Assembly (NCBI GenBank): GCA_036395755.1
Contig: DASWCZ010000058.1
Location: forward strand, 1 to 64,000
From: Gp7-AA6 sp036395755
GTDB taxonomy: Bacteria; Acidobacteriota; Thermoanaerobaculia; UBA5066; Gp7-AA6
Direction of reading: 5' to 3'
Length of the DNA: 64,000 nucleotides
In this document: positions 37,770-46,960 of the stretch, in pieces
How positions within the stretch are numbered: position 1 is the stretch's first letter
Layout: every line of letters starts with the position of its first letter
The notes under the pieces: model-generated
Told to the model about the DNA's origin: nothing
Databases searched by the model: none
What the model saw: only the letters and a program-made list of their open reading frames with translations
Program-made: the position numbers and the translations under genes

Positions 37770-38677
37770 GTCGCCGCCCGGACGATCGCGATCAGTTCCG
37801 CCGCTCCGCGCGCAAGAAGGCGCTCGCCGACTTCCCGGCCGAGGTCCTCGGGGCACTCGGCCGGCCCGACCGCTTCTTCCCGGAGAGTCCGTGATCCGTC
37901 GGGCGAGAAAACGGCCGCCTGCAGTTGGAGGTTCGTCGTTTCGGTTCGCGCGAGGCCGGCGACCGGCGCCCGGCAGCCCGCCTCGAGAACGTCCAAGACC
38001 GCCCTTTCGGCGAGCACCTCGCGATGCGATGGCGGATGATCGATGCCGGCGACGAGCTCGCGCAGGTCTCGGTCCTCGTTCCGGGCCACGACGGCGAGCG
38101 CCCCCTGCCCGATCGCGGGCAGCATCCACGACGGAGGCAGGACCTCGCTCACGTCGTCGAGCCTCTCGAGCCGGGCGAGCCCCGCCCGCGCCAGGACGAT
38201 CGCGTCCCAGCGTCCCTCGCGGAGGCGGCGGATACGCGTGTCGACGTTCCCCCGCGCTGGGACGACCTCGAGATCGGGCCGAGCCGAGAGGATCTGGGCG
38301 CGCCGCCGGGGGCTGGACGTGCCGACCCGCGACCCCGCGGGGAGAGCGAGGAGATTGCCGCCGTCGCGCGAGACGACGACGTCGCTCGGGTCTTCGCGCG
38401 GCGGCACGGCCGCGAGCGCGAGACCTTCGGGCAGCCGGGATGGCAAGTCCTTCGCGCTGTGGACCCCGAGGTCGATCCGGCGGTCCCGCAGAGCCTCGTC
38501 GATCTCGCGCGTGAAGAGGTCCTTGCCGGTCCGGACGCCGTCCCCCCGGGAAAGCCGGTCGCCCGTCGTCGTGAAGGTAACGATCTCGACGTCGAAACGG
38601 GGAGAGAGCGCTCTCGCGACGATCTCGAGCTGGGCGAGAGAGAGGGGGCTCCCCCGCCCGCCCAGGCGGACCTTCAA
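37766..38677 (-). CDS. hemC: Hydroxymethylbilane synthase (porphobilinogen deaminase)
   Basis: 303 residues from a TTG that overlaps the hemA stop (TTGA). It polymerises four porphobilinogens. Motifs: RGSPLSLAQ near 8, VHSAKDLPSRLPEGL near 72, RVGTSSPRRRAQIL, ARGNVDTRIRRL, and LPAIGQGALAVV. Cys235 in EAGCRAPVAG carries the dipyrromethane cofactor. Its stop overlaps hemD. Confidence 0.97.
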   Translation of the reverse strand: MKVRLGGRGSPLSLAQLEIVARALSPRFDVEIVTFTTTGDRLSRGDGVRTGKDLFTREIDEALRDRRIDLGVHSAKDLPSRLPEGLALAAVPPREDPSDVVVSRDGGNLLALPAGSRVGTSSPRRRAQILSARPDLEVVPARGNVDTRIRRLREGRWDAIVLARAGLARLERLDDVSEVLPPSWMLPAIGQGALAVVARNEDRDLRELVAGIDHPPSHREVLAERAVLDVLEAGCRAPVAGLARTETTNLQLQAAVFSPDGSRTLREEAVGPAECPEDLGREVGERLLARGAAELIAIVRAAT

Positions 38678-39936
38678 TCCCCGTCCAGGTCGAACAGATG
38701 CCGCACCGCTTCGAGCCTTTCCAGCTTGCGGGCCGCATCCGTCTCGTTCTTCAGGCGACGCATCGGCTCGTGGAGCAGCTTTGCGACGATCGAGTCGGCC
38801 AGGGGACGGAGCCGCTCGCGCTCGGCCGGGGCGAGCCGCTCGAGCTCCCGATCGCGGATCTCCTCGAAGCGATGCTTCAAGTCCGTCACCGTCGGGACGA
38901 TCGAGAGGTTGCCGAACCAGGCGAGAAACCGGCCGAGCTCCTCTTCGAGGATCTCCTCGACACGCGGTACTTCGCGGACGCGCCGGCGCCGGTTCTCCGC
39001 CGCGACGTCCTCGAGGCCGTCCAGATCGTAGGCGAACACGTTGTAGATGCCCCGGACTTCCGGCTCGATGTCCGGAGGCATCGCCAGGTCGAGGAAGAAC
39101 ATCGGCCGCCCCTTGCGCTGGCGCATCGCGGCTTCGACGTCGGCGCGGAGCACGACCGGCTGCGGGCTCGCAGTGGTTCCGACGACGACGTCCACCGACG
39201 GAAGCTCTCGCTTGACCGACTCCCAGGCGACGGGGAGGGCGCCGACACGGGCCGCGAGGTGCTCGGCGTGCTCCAAAGTTCGGCTCGCGATCTTGAGATG
39301 GCGCACTCCCGCTTCGAGGACGTGCCGGGCGAAGAGGGTCCCGGTCTCCCCCGCCCCCAGGACGAGCACGGTCCGCTCGGAGAGCTCGCCGAAGACCTTG
39401 TTCGCGAGCTCGACGCCGATCGACGCGATCGACAGAGGATGCACGCCGATCTCCGTCTCGGTCCGGACGCGCTTGCCGGCGCGCACCGCGCTTTCGAAGA
39501 GGCGATGGAGCACGGCACGGCTCGAACCGGTCTCTCTCGCGATCGAGAGCGCCTGCCGGACCTGCCCGAGGACCTCGCTCTCGCCGAGCGCCATCGAGTC
39601 GAGACCCGCCGCGACCCGGAAGAGGTGCCGGGCCGCATCCGCTCCCGACCGCCGGAAGGCCGCCCTCTCGAGGACGCCCGGCTCGAGGCCCCTCCAGTCG
39701 GAAATGAACCGAGTGAGCTCTTCGCCGACCCCGTTCCCTTCCGCGACTCCGTAGATCTCGCTCCGGTGGCAGGTCGAGACGATCACGCTCTCCGAGACGA
39801 GGCCTTTTCCGAGGAGCCGCCGGAGTCCCTCCCGGACTTCTTCGGACGTGAAGGCGACCCGATCGCGGACGGGTCCGCTCGCCCCGCGGAAGTTCCAGCC
39901 GAGGACAAGAAGCCGGGCTTCGTGGCTGCCGCTCAT
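38674..39936 (-). CDS. hemA: Glutamyl-tRNA reductase
   Basis: 420 residues. It is the first committed enzyme of the C5 route, reducing glutamyl-tRNA(Glu) to the semialdehyde with NADPH. Catalytic Cys56 lies in VIVSTCHRSEIYGV, where His replaces the more common Asn. RVRTETEIGVHPLSI, VLGAGETGTLFARH (NADPH loop) and VVGTTASPQPVV follow, and the C-terminal dimerisation helix is Arg/Glu-rich. The ATG at 39936 overlaps the hemX stop. Confidence 0.97.
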   Translation of the reverse strand: MSGSHEARLLVLGWNFRGASGPVRDRVAFTSEEVREGLRRLLGKGLVSESVIVSTCHRSEIYGVAEGNGVGEELTRFISDWRGLEPGVLERAAFRRSGADAARHLFRVAAGLDSMALGESEVLGQVRQALSIARETGSSRAVLHRLFESAVRAGKRVRTETEIGVHPLSIASIGVELANKVFGELSERTVLVLGAGETGTLFARHVLEAGVRHLKIASRTLEHAEHLAARVGALPVAWESVKRELPSVDVVVGTTASPQPVVLRADVEAAMRQRKGRPMFFLDLAMPPDIEPEVRGIYNVFAYDLDGLEDVAAENRRRRVREVPRVEEILEEELGRFLAWFGNLSIVPTVTDLKHRFEEIRDRELERLAPAERERLRPLADSIVAKLLHEPMRRLKNETDAARKLERLEAVRHLFDLDGD

Positions 39937-40727
39937 CGGAAAACGTGCGCCTGGGAAAGGTAGAGGTTCACGAATGTGTACGAAAAGAGGACCAGCAGGA
40001 AGCCGAAGATCGAGAGGAGGGCGACGCGCGGCCCTTCCCATCCGCGCCGGTCCATCCACAACATCACGCCGTACACGAACAGGGTCAAGAGAGCCCAGAC
40101 GAGCTTCGCGTCCGTGAAGCCGCTCCAGACGCGTCGCGCCCAGGCCACCCCCAGCGCCACGGAGATCGCGAGCACGACGATCCCGATCGTTACGCTCGTC
40201 CGGTTCATCCGGCCGATCACCTCGAGCGCCGGGAGGCGGGAGAAGAGCACGCCCGTCCGGCCGCGGCGGATCTGCCGGTTCTGGATCAGGTAGAGGAGCG
40301 AGAGCACGAACGACAGCGCAAACGCCGCGTCGGCGAGGATCGCGAGCGTGACGTGAAACGCGAAGAGACTCCCCCGGGTCGCTGGACCGGGCGGAGCATG
40401 CGACGGCAGGACGATCCCCAGCACGGAAAAGGCGAGCACGAAGGGGATCAGAAACGGCCCGATGGCGCGCTCACGGTGGCGCAGCACCAGAGCCAGGTAC
40501 GCGAGCCCGAGCATCCACGCGAAGAGAGCGACCGACCCTCCGAGCGTCCGATACGGCACCGAGCCGAGCGAGCGCCCGACGAGCTCGAGATCCCCGAACT
40601 GCGCGACGAGTCCGGCCGCGACGAGCGCCGGCGCCGCTCCGAGACCCTTCGATCGGAAAAGCGATCGGATCGCCAGCGCCTCCGCGGCGGCGTAGAGGAC
40701 CACGGCGACCCAACCGAGAGCGTGCAT
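39933..40727 (-). CDS. hemX: HemX-like integral membrane protein (CcsA superfamily)
   Basis: 264 residues with about eight membrane helices. The core FAFHVTLAILADAAFALSF, then LLYLIQNRQIRR, matches HemX proteins related to the CcsA/CcmC cytochrome c assembly family. The Trp-rich WWD haem-handling motif of true CcsA is not seen. It heads the run hemX-A-C-D-B-L, comparable to hemAXCDBL of Bacillus subtilis, where HemX modulates HemA levels. Such a role here is inference. Confidence 0.85.
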   Translation of the reverse strand: MHALGWVAVVLYAAAEALAIRSLFRSKGLGAAPALVAAGLVAQFGDLELVGRSLGSVPYRTLGGSVALFAWMLGLAYLALVLRHRERAIGPFLIPFVLAFSVLGIVLPSHAPPGPATRGSLFAFHVTLAILADAAFALSFVLSLLYLIQNRQIRRGRTGVLFSRLPALEVIGRMNRTSVTIGIVVLAISVALGVAWARRVWSGFTDAKLVWALLTLFVYGVMLWMDRRGWEGPRVALLSIFGFLLVLFSYTFVNLYLSQAHVFR

Positions 40728-40781
40728 CCCGACAGGATTATGGACTGCCGCGGCGGCGGAACGGCGGTCCGGCTCCCGCGG

Positions 40782-41432
40782 TTACCGGCTCGCGGGTGCT
40801 TTCGTCGGTTCCGGCGTGGCGGGAGCGGGCGCGGCCGGGGTCTCCTTGTTCGCTTCGACGAGAACCGTGATCTGGACGTCGTCGCCGAGCATCGCGCCGC
40901 CCGAATCGAGCGAGCGGTTCCAGGTGATTCCGAAGTCCTTCCGGTTGATCGGGAAAGTCACCTCGAAGCCGGCCTTCTCCATCTTCCCGAGGTTCAGGAA
41001 ACCCGTGTGCCGCACCGGAATGACCATGGTCTTGGTCACGCCGTGCATGGTCAGGTCGCCGGTGACCAGGTAGAGGTCCTTTCCGCTGGGCGTCACCTTC
41101 GCGCTCTTGAACGTGATGGTCGGGTATTTTTCGACCTCGAAGAAGTTCGCGGACTTCAAGTCGGCGTCGCGTTTCTCGTTGCCGGTATCGATCGAGGCCG
41201 CCTGGATCCTCACCTCTACCTGGGATTTGGCCGGGTTCTGCCGATCGATCACGATCCGGCCGTCGTAGTCCCGGAACCGCCCTTCGACCTTGGTCAGGAA
41301 GTGACGGATCTGAAAGCCCACCTGACTGTGCGCCTTGTCGAAAACGAACGTCTCGGTCGCCGCGGCCGCGATCCCGACGATCGAGAGGCCGGCGGCGATC
41401 GCAAGGGCGGCTTTCTTTCTCGGAAACCTCAT
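40782..41432 (-). CDS. YceI-family periplasmic lipocalin-like protein
   Basis: 216 residues after AAAGGAGTGCAGAG. The signal peptide ends near IAAAA|TE. The YceI domain follows: FVFDKAHSQVGFQIRHFLTKVEGRF, VRIQAASIDTGNEKRDADLKSANFF, LTMHGVTKTMVIPV and FGITWNRSLDSGGAMLGDDVQI are the family hallmarks. YceI proteins bind long amphipathic isoprenoids. A Pro/Ala/Thr-rich tail of about 25 residues follows. It lies 54 nt upstream of hemX on the same strand and diverges from acnA. Confidence 0.95.
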   Translation of the reverse strand: MRFPRKKAALAIAAGLSIVGIAAAATETFVFDKAHSQVGFQIRHFLTKVEGRFRDYDGRIVIDRQNPAKSQVEVRIQAASIDTGNEKRDADLKSANFFEVEKYPTITFKSAKVTPSGKDLYLVTGDLTMHGVTKTMVIPVRHTGFLNLGKMEKAGFEVTFPINRKDFGITWNRSLDSGGAMLGDDVQITVLVEANKETPAAPAPATPEPTKAPASR

Positions 41433-41501
41433 CTCTGCACTCCTTTTCTTTTTCTACGAGCACCCATAGACTGCAAACTGTCGGATGTTTTTTCCCTCAG
41501 C

Positions 41502-44369
41502 ATGAGCGACAGCAGGCCTTCTCCCTTCGGCGCGCGCGACACTTTCTCCATCGGTCCGGGCCGGACGGGAGACTTCTATTCTCTCCCGCGCCTCGAAAAA
41601 GCCGGGGTCGGGCGGGTCTCCCGGCTGCCCGTCAGCCTGCGGATCGTCCTGGAGTCGCTCCTGCGAAACGTGGATGGACGCCGCGTCCGGGAAAACGACG
41701 TCGCCGAGCTCGCCAACTGGCGAGCGAACGCCGAGCGAACGGCCGAAATTCCGTTCGTGGTCGCGAGGATCATCCTGCAGGACTTCACCGGCGTCCCGCT
41801 CCTCGTGGATCTCGCGGCGATGCGGTCGGCGGTCGAGCGGCTGGGAAAGGATCCTGCCGTCATCGAGCCGCTCGTCCCCGTTGCCCTCGTCGTCGATCAT
41901 TCCATCCAGGTGGATTACTGGTCCACCCCGGACGCGCTGCGCCTCAACATGGAAGTCGAGTTCAAGAGGAACCGCGCCCGTTACGAGTTTCTGAAGTGGG
42001 GCACGAGCGCGTTCCATGGATTCGAGGTCGTGCCTCCGGGCGTCGGCATCGTGCACCAGGTCAACATGGAGCGGCTCGCCGTGGGCGTCGTCGAAAGGGA
42101 CGGCCTCTTCTTTCCGGACACGCTCGTCGGGACCGACTCCCACACGACGATGATCAACAGCATGGGGATCGTCGGCTGGGGCGTCGGCGGAATCGAAGCG
42201 GAAGCCGGCATGCTCGGCCAGCCGGTCTACATGCTGACGCCCGATGTCGTGGGCGTCCACATGACCGGGCGTCTCGTAAACGGCGCGACGGCGACGGATC
42301 TGGCTCTGCACGTGACCGAGATGCTCCGGAAGGCGCGCGTCGTCGGCAAGTTCGTCGAGTTCCACGGCGAGGGCGCCGCGTCGCTCCCGGTGACGGATCG
42401 CGCCCCTATTGCCAACATGTCGCCGGAGTACGGCGCCACGATCGGCTTCTTTCCGGTCGACGAGGAGACCTGCCGCTACCTGCTCGCGACCGGTCGCTCG
42501 GAGGAGCACGTCGCGGCATTCCGCAGCTACTACCAGGCACAGGGACTCTTCGGGATGCCCCGGGGTGGGGAGTGCGACTACTCCCAGTTGCTCGAGCTCG
42601 ACCTCAAGACCGTCGGCCCGAGCGTCTCCGGACCCCGGCGGCCGCAAGACCGGATCGCGCTCTCCGACGTCGGCCGCGTCTTCCGCGAGCTGCTGGTGAA
42701 GTCGCCCTCGGAGGGAGGCTACGGGAAAACGCCGGACGGCGTTTCGCGCCGGTTCCCCACGCGGATCGGGACCGACGCATTGACGCCGGAGAAACCACTC
42801 GTTGGAGGGGGCAAGCAGGAGCTGGAGCCTTTCGTTGCCGGGAAGAAAGACACGAACCCGCTGACCGAAATCGAGATGGTCAACAACCGCCCGAGCCCGA
42901 CGCGGGTCGGCGACATACCCGAGGAGGTCCTCCCGCCCGCGACCGTGGCGCTCGGACATGGAGACGTGCTGATCGCCGCGATCACGTCCTGCACGAACAC
43001 GTCGAACCCGGCGCTCATGATCGGCGCCGCGTTGCTCGCGAAGAAGGCGGTCGAGCGCGGTCTCTCCGTGCCCCCGTACGTCAAGGCCTCGTTTGCTCCC
43101 GGCTCCCGGGTCGTGACCGACTACCTCGGCCGCGCCGGCCTCCAGCCGTACCTCGACCGCTTGGGCTTCCATCTGGTCGGCTACGGCTGCACCACGTGCA
43201 TCGGCAACTCCGGTCCGCTCGACCCCCGGGTCGAGGAAGTCGTGACGGGCCAGGACCTGATCGCGGCTTCCGTCCTTTCGGGCAACCGCAACTTCGAAGC
43301 GCGGATTCAACAGAGCATCAAGGCGAACTTCCTGATGAGCCCACCGCTCGTCGTCGCGTTCGCCCTCGCCGGACGGATCGATCGCGACCTCACCTCGGAG
43401 CCGATCGGACGCGACGACTCGGGCCGGGAAATCTTCCTGCGTGACCTGTGGCCCTCCTCTGAAGAAATCACGTCGGCCGCGCGGACCGCCGTGGGCCCCG
43501 ACTCCTACCGGCGCCTCTACGGCCGGGCGGCCGAGGAGAATCCGCTGTGGAACGACATCCCGGCATTGACCGGAAAAGTCTACGCGTGGGACGACTCGTC
43601 GACGTACATCCAGGAGCCCCCGTTCTTTCACAAGTTGTCGATGACGCCCGGCGAGGTCTGCGACATCAAGGGGGCGCGGGCGCTCGCGATCTTCGGAGAC
43701 TCGGTGACGACGGACCACATCAGCCCGGCCGGGGCGATCAAGAAAGACAGTCCCGCCGGGCTCTACCTGCAGGAGCGCGGGGTGGCGCCGGAGGACTTCA
43801 ACAGCTACGGATCGCGGCGGGGCAACGATCGCGTCATGACGCGCGGGACCTTCGCGAACGTGCGGATCCGCAACCTACTGGTGCCGGGCGAGGAAGGCGG
43901 CATCACCATCTACCAGCCGCACGGCGAGAAGATGTCGATCTACGACGCGGCGATCAAGTACCAGTCCGCGGGCGTTCCGCTCGTCGTCTTCGGCGGGCAG
44001 GAATACGGCTCGGGAAGCTCGCGCGACTGGGCAGCCAAGGGAACGCGCCTTCTGGGAGTGCGCGCGGTCATCGCGCAGAGCTTCGAGCGCATTCACCGCT
44101 CGAACCTGGTCGGGATGGGCGTGCTTCCCTGCCAGCTCTCCGAAGGCGTCAGCGCTCGCACTCTCGGTCTCGACGGCAGCGAGCTGTTCGACCTGACGGG
44201 GATCGAGGCCGGGCTTCGTCCGCGTGGCGAGTTGACGCTCACCATCCGGCGGGCGAACGGTACGGTGGACGAGGTCTGGTTGCGCGCGAGGATCGACACG
44301 CCGATCGAGGTCGACTATTACCGACACGGCGGGATCCTGCCGTACGTCTTGAGGCAGCTGGTCGCCTGA
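41502..44369 (+). CDS. acnA: Aconitate hydratase A
   Basis: 955 residues. It interconverts citrate and isocitrate with a labile 4Fe-4S cluster. Cluster ligands are visible in SCTNTSNP and GYGCTTCIGNSGPL. FFPDTLVGTDSHTTMINSMGI, GDSVTTDHISPAG, NSYGSRRGNDRVM and YGSGSSRDWAAKG are the AcnA/IRP blocks. It is some 60 residues longer than typical AcnA, partly from a segment before GHGDVLIAAITSC (around residue 440-490). The ATG at 41502 gives the expected N-terminus; the frame continues upstream antisense to other genes and was rejected. It precedes hemE by 50 nt. Confidence 0.97.
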   Translation: MSDSRPSPFGARDTFSIGPGRTGDFYSLPRLEKAGVGRVSRLPVSLRIVLESLLRNVDGRRVRENDVAELANWRANAERTAEIPFVVARIILQDFTGVPLLVDLAAMRSAVERLGKDPAVIEPLVPVALVVDHSIQVDYWSTPDALRLNMEVEFKRNRARYEFLKWGTSAFHGFEVVPPGVGIVHQVNMERLAVGVVERDGLFFPDTLVGTDSHTTMINSMGIVGWGVGGIEAEAGMLGQPVYMLTPDVVGVHMTGRLVNGATATDLALHVTEMLRKARVVGKFVEFHGEGAASLPVTDRAPIANMSPEYGATIGFFPVDEETCRYLLATGRSEEHVAAFRSYYQAQGLFGMPRGGECDYSQLLELDLKTVGPSVSGPRRPQDRIALSDVGRVFRELLVKSPSEGGYGKTPDGVSRRFPTRIGTDALTPEKPLVGGGKQELEPFVAGKKDTNPLTEIEMVNNRPSPTRVGDIPEEVLPPATVALGHGDVLIAAITSCTNTSNPALMIGAALLAKKAVERGLSVPPYVKASFAPGSRVVTDYLGRAGLQPYLDRLGFHLVGYGCTTCIGNSGPLDPRVEEVVTGQDLIAASVLSGNRNFEARIQQSIKANFLMSPPLVVAFALAGRIDRDLTSEPIGRDDSGREIFLRDLWPSSEEITSAARTAVGPDSYRRLYGRAAEENPLWNDIPALTGKVYAWDDSSTYIQEPPFFHKLSMTPGEVCDIKGARALAIFGDSVTTDHISPAGAIKKDSPAGLYLQERGVAPEDFNSYGSRRGNDRVMTRGTFANVRIRNLLVPGEEGGITIYQPHGEKMSIYDAAIKYQSAGVPLVVFGGQEYGSGSSRDWAAKGTRLLGVRAVIAQSFERIHRSNLVGMGVLPCQLSEGVSARTLGLDGSELFDLTGIEAGLRPRGELTLTIRRANGTVDEVWLRARIDTPIEVDYYRHGGILPYVLRQLVA

Positions 44370-44380
44370 TCCGACCGGCG

Positions 44381-44413
44381 CGGTCCAAGCGTCGGCTCGT
44401 TATCATTGGACCG
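44381..44413 (+). promoter_or_regulatory. Inverted repeat in the acnA-hemE gap
   Basis: CGGTCCAA (44381-44388) and TTGGACCG (44406-44413) form a perfect 8-bp stem with a 17-nt loop, ending 6 nt before the hemE ATG. No Shine-Dalgarno is otherwise apparent before hemE. The hairpin could influence hemE initiation or stabilise processed mRNA. No T tract follows. Confidence 0.45.
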
Positions 44414-44419
44414 GTGACC

Positions 44420-45472
44420 ATGAGTTCTCCGTCCGCCCGGCGGTTTCTCGACGCCTGCTTCGGGCGTTCCGTCGACCGCGCACCGGCGTGGATGATGCGG
44501 CAGGCCGGGCGATACCTTCCGGAATATCGGAAGGTCCGCCGCCAGGTCTCCTTCATCGACCTCTGCCGCGACCCGGACCTCGCCGCCGAAGTGTCCCTGC
44601 AGCCCTTCCGGCGCTTCGCCCCGGACGGGGTCATTTTCTTTTCCGACATCCTGGTCCCGGTCCAGGCGATGGGCGTGCGGGTCGAGTTCGCCAAGAACGG
44701 TCCGAAGCTTCCGCACCCGATCCGGACCGGAGACGACGTCTTGAGGCTGCGCCGCTTCGATCCCGCCGCGGATCTCCGCTTCACCGGCGACATCCTGAAG
44801 CGGTTGAGGGGTGAGGTCGGGGACCGCGCCGCGGTCATCGGCTTTGCCGGCGCTCCATGGACGCTCGCCTGTTACCTGATCGAAGGGACGAGCTCGAAAT
44901 CCTTCGCTCCGATCAAGCAGATGATGGGCTGGGGACAGCGGACGCTCGAAGGCCTCCTAAACCTGCTCGCCGACGTGGTCGGGGACGTGCTGTCCTTCCA
45001 GATCGTTTCGGGGGCGCAGGCGGTCCAGGTCTTCGACACCTGGGCCGGCGAGCTCTCCCTGGAGGACTATCGTCGGTGGGCGCTCCCCGCCGTGACCCGG
45101 GCGATCGCCGGAATCCGGCGGACGGGACAGCCGGTCATCCTGTACGTCAACGGTTGCTCGCACCTGCTCGAAGCGATGAACGAATCGGGAGCCGACGTCC
45201 TCTCGGTGGACTGGAGGCTCTCCCTGGCCGAGGCCCGGCAGCGTCTCCCCGAACGCGCCTTGCAGGGAAATCTCGACCCCGGCGCGCTCCTCGGAGGCAC
45301 CCGGGAGGTCCATCGGCGGGTCCGAGCGATGCTGGCCGAGACGGGCGGGATCGCGCACGTCGTCAACCTCGGACACGGAGTTCTGCCGCAGACTCCGATC
45401 GAATCGGCGGAGGCGTTCTTCGACGCGGTCCGGCAGGCGGTCGTCGCGCAGCCGGCCGAGACGCCCGCATGA
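44420..45472 (+). CDS. hemE: Uroporphyrinogen decarboxylase
   Basis: 350 residues. It removes four acetate carboxyls to give coproporphyrinogen III. Motifs: PAWMMRQAGRYLPEYR near 22 (substrate loop), FFSDILVPVQAMG, GFAGAPWTLACYLIEG, VFDTWAG, VDWRLSLAEAR, LQGNLDP and NLGHGVLPQTP. ATG at 44420 chosen; an in-frame GTG lies two codons upstream. The stop overlaps the hemN start (ATGA). Confidence 0.97.
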   Translation: MSSPSARRFLDACFGRSVDRAPAWMMRQAGRYLPEYRKVRRQVSFIDLCRDPDLAAEVSLQPFRRFAPDGVIFFSDILVPVQAMGVRVEFAKNGPKLPHPIRTGDDVLRLRRFDPAADLRFTGDILKRLRGEVGDRAAVIGFAGAPWTLACYLIEGTSSKSFAPIKQMMGWGQRTLEGLLNLLADVVGDVLSFQIVSGAQAVQVFDTWAGELSLEDYRRWALPAVTRAIAGIRRTGQPVILYVNGCSHLLEAMNESGADVLSVDWRLSLAEARQRLPERALQGNLDPGALLGGTREVHRRVRAMLAETGGIAHVVNLGHGVLPQTPIESAEAFFDAVRQAVVAQPAETPA

Positions 45473-46863
45473 TGAGAGAGCCCGTCGCGGTGACCGACGT
45501 CTCGATCGATCTGCTCCGCCGGTACAACGTCCCCGGGCCGCGCTACACGTCGTACCCGACCGCGCCGGTGTGGACGGAGGACTTCGCCCCCAGCGACTAC
45601 GAGGAAATCCTCGCGAAGTCGAGGACGGCGGACTCCCCCGCACCGCTTTCGCTCTATCTCCACATCCCGTTCTGCGAAACCCTCTGTTACTTCTGCGCCT
45701 GCACCGTTGTCATCACCGGAAACCATTCCGTGGAGGAGTCTTATCTCGCGCTCCTCGAAACGGAGATCGACTGGATCGCGGCGCGCGCCGGCGGAGAGCG
45801 GGAGGTCGTCCAGCTCCACTGGGGAGGCGGCACGCCGACCTATCTCTCTCCCAACCGGATCTACCGTCTCGCGGCGAAGCTGCGCGCGTCCTTTCGCTTC
45901 GCGTCGAACGCCGAGGTCGGCGTGGAAGTGGACCCGCGCGTCACGACGGAGGCGCACCTCGAGGCGCTCCGGAACGCGGGGTTCAACCGGCTTTCGATGG
46001 GGGTGCAGGACTTCGACCCGGAAGTGCAGAAGGCGATCCATCGGATCCAGCCGTTCGGGGAGACGCGTGCTCTCGTCGAGGCCGCCCGCGCCATGGGTTT
46101 CGACAGTATCAACATGGATCTGATCTACGGGCTGCCCCTGCAGACCGCGGACTCCTTCCGGTCGACGATCGAGAGCATCCTGGCGATCGGGCCGGACCGC
46201 CTGGCCGTGTACTCGTACGCCAACGTGCCGTGGCTGAAGAAGCACCAGAAGCTCCTGGAACCCCATCTGCCGGGCGAACGAGAAAAGTTCGAGATCTTCC
46301 GCGCCGCGCTCGGCCGGTTCACGCAAGCGGGCTACGAGTACATCGGCATGGACCACTTCGCGCGGCCGGACGACGAGCTGGCGCGGGCGCGCCGCAATCG
46401 CACGCTCCACCGCAACTTCCAGGGCTACACGACCAAGGCGGGAACGGATCTCGTCGGGATGGGGGTCTCCGCGATCGGGGCGATCGGGGATGCGTTCGTC
46501 CAGAACCGCCGAGAGCTGCCGGACTATCGGAAGGCGATCGAGAGAGACGGCGCCGCGACCTTTCGCGGCTTCCGGCTGTCCTTCGACGATCGGGTCCGGA
46601 GGGCGGTCATCGGGAACCTGCTCTGTCACGGCGTCGTCGTCGTTCCCGAGATCGAGCGGACTTTCGGGGTCGACTTTTCGACGTACTTCGCAGATCCCCT
46701 GGCGAGGCTCGCATCCTGCGCGGAAGACGGCCTGGTCGAGATTTCCCCCGCAGAAATCCGCGCGACCCCGCTGGGCCGCATCTTCCTTCGTAATCTCGCG
46801 ATGCCTTTCGATGCGTACCTTCCGAATCAATCGACGAAACCTCTGTTTTCAAAGACACTCTGA
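45469..46863 (+). CDS. hemN: Oxygen-independent coproporphyrinogen III dehydrogenase (HemN)
   Basis: 464 residues. A radical-SAM enzyme that decarboxylates coproporphyrinogen III to protoporphyrinogen IX without O2. The cluster motif is C69-x3-C73-x2-C76 in IPFCETLCYFCAC, and the extra Cys78 of true HemN is present. RYNVPGPRYTSYPTAP near 19 and QLHWGGGTPTYLS follow, then SMGVQDFDPEVQKAIHRIQ and GMDHFARPDDELA. These distinguish it from HemW. Two ATGs in tandem (45469 and 45472) are possible starts. Confidence 0.96.
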   Translation: MMREPVAVTDVSIDLLRRYNVPGPRYTSYPTAPVWTEDFAPSDYEEILAKSRTADSPAPLSLYLHIPFCETLCYFCACTVVITGNHSVEESYLALLETEIDWIAARAGGEREVVQLHWGGGTPTYLSPNRIYRLAAKLRASFRFASNAEVGVEVDPRVTTEAHLEALRNAGFNRLSMGVQDFDPEVQKAIHRIQPFGETRALVEAARAMGFDSINMDLIYGLPLQTADSFRSTIESILAIGPDRLAVYSYANVPWLKKHQKLLEPHLPGEREKFEIFRAALGRFTQAGYEYIGMDHFARPDDELARARRNRTLHRNFQGYTTKAGTDLVGMGVSAIGAIGDAFVQNRRELPDYRKAIERDGAATFRGFRLSFDDRVRRAVIGNLLCHGVVVVPEIERTFGVDFSTYFADPLARLASCAEDGLVEISPAEIRATPLGRIFLRNLAMPFDAYLPNQSTKPLFSKTL

Positions 46864-46865
46864 CG

Positions 46866-46919
46866 CGCGGCCACGCGAGAACCCGTTCCGTGAAGCTTCC
46901 GTGCGGCCGCGTGGCCGCG
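46866..46919 (+). repeat. 12-bp perfect inverted repeat between hemN and hemH
   Basis: CGCGGCCACGCG (46866-46877) and CGCGTGGCCGCG (46908-46919) are exact reverse complements with a 30-nt loop, beginning 3 nt after the hemN stop. It fills much of the only sizeable gap in the late-haem block. Possible roles are partial attenuation or mRNA protection. Confidence 0.6.
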
Positions 46920-46960
46920 AGGAGAGATGGTCAGTTACCGCGGCTTCGCACCGAAGCGCA

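Noticed and set aside
41454..43718. 754-codon minus-strand ORF opposite acnA
   Set aside because: Arg/Asp/His-rich composition and no domain; aconitase motifs lie on the plus strand throughout.
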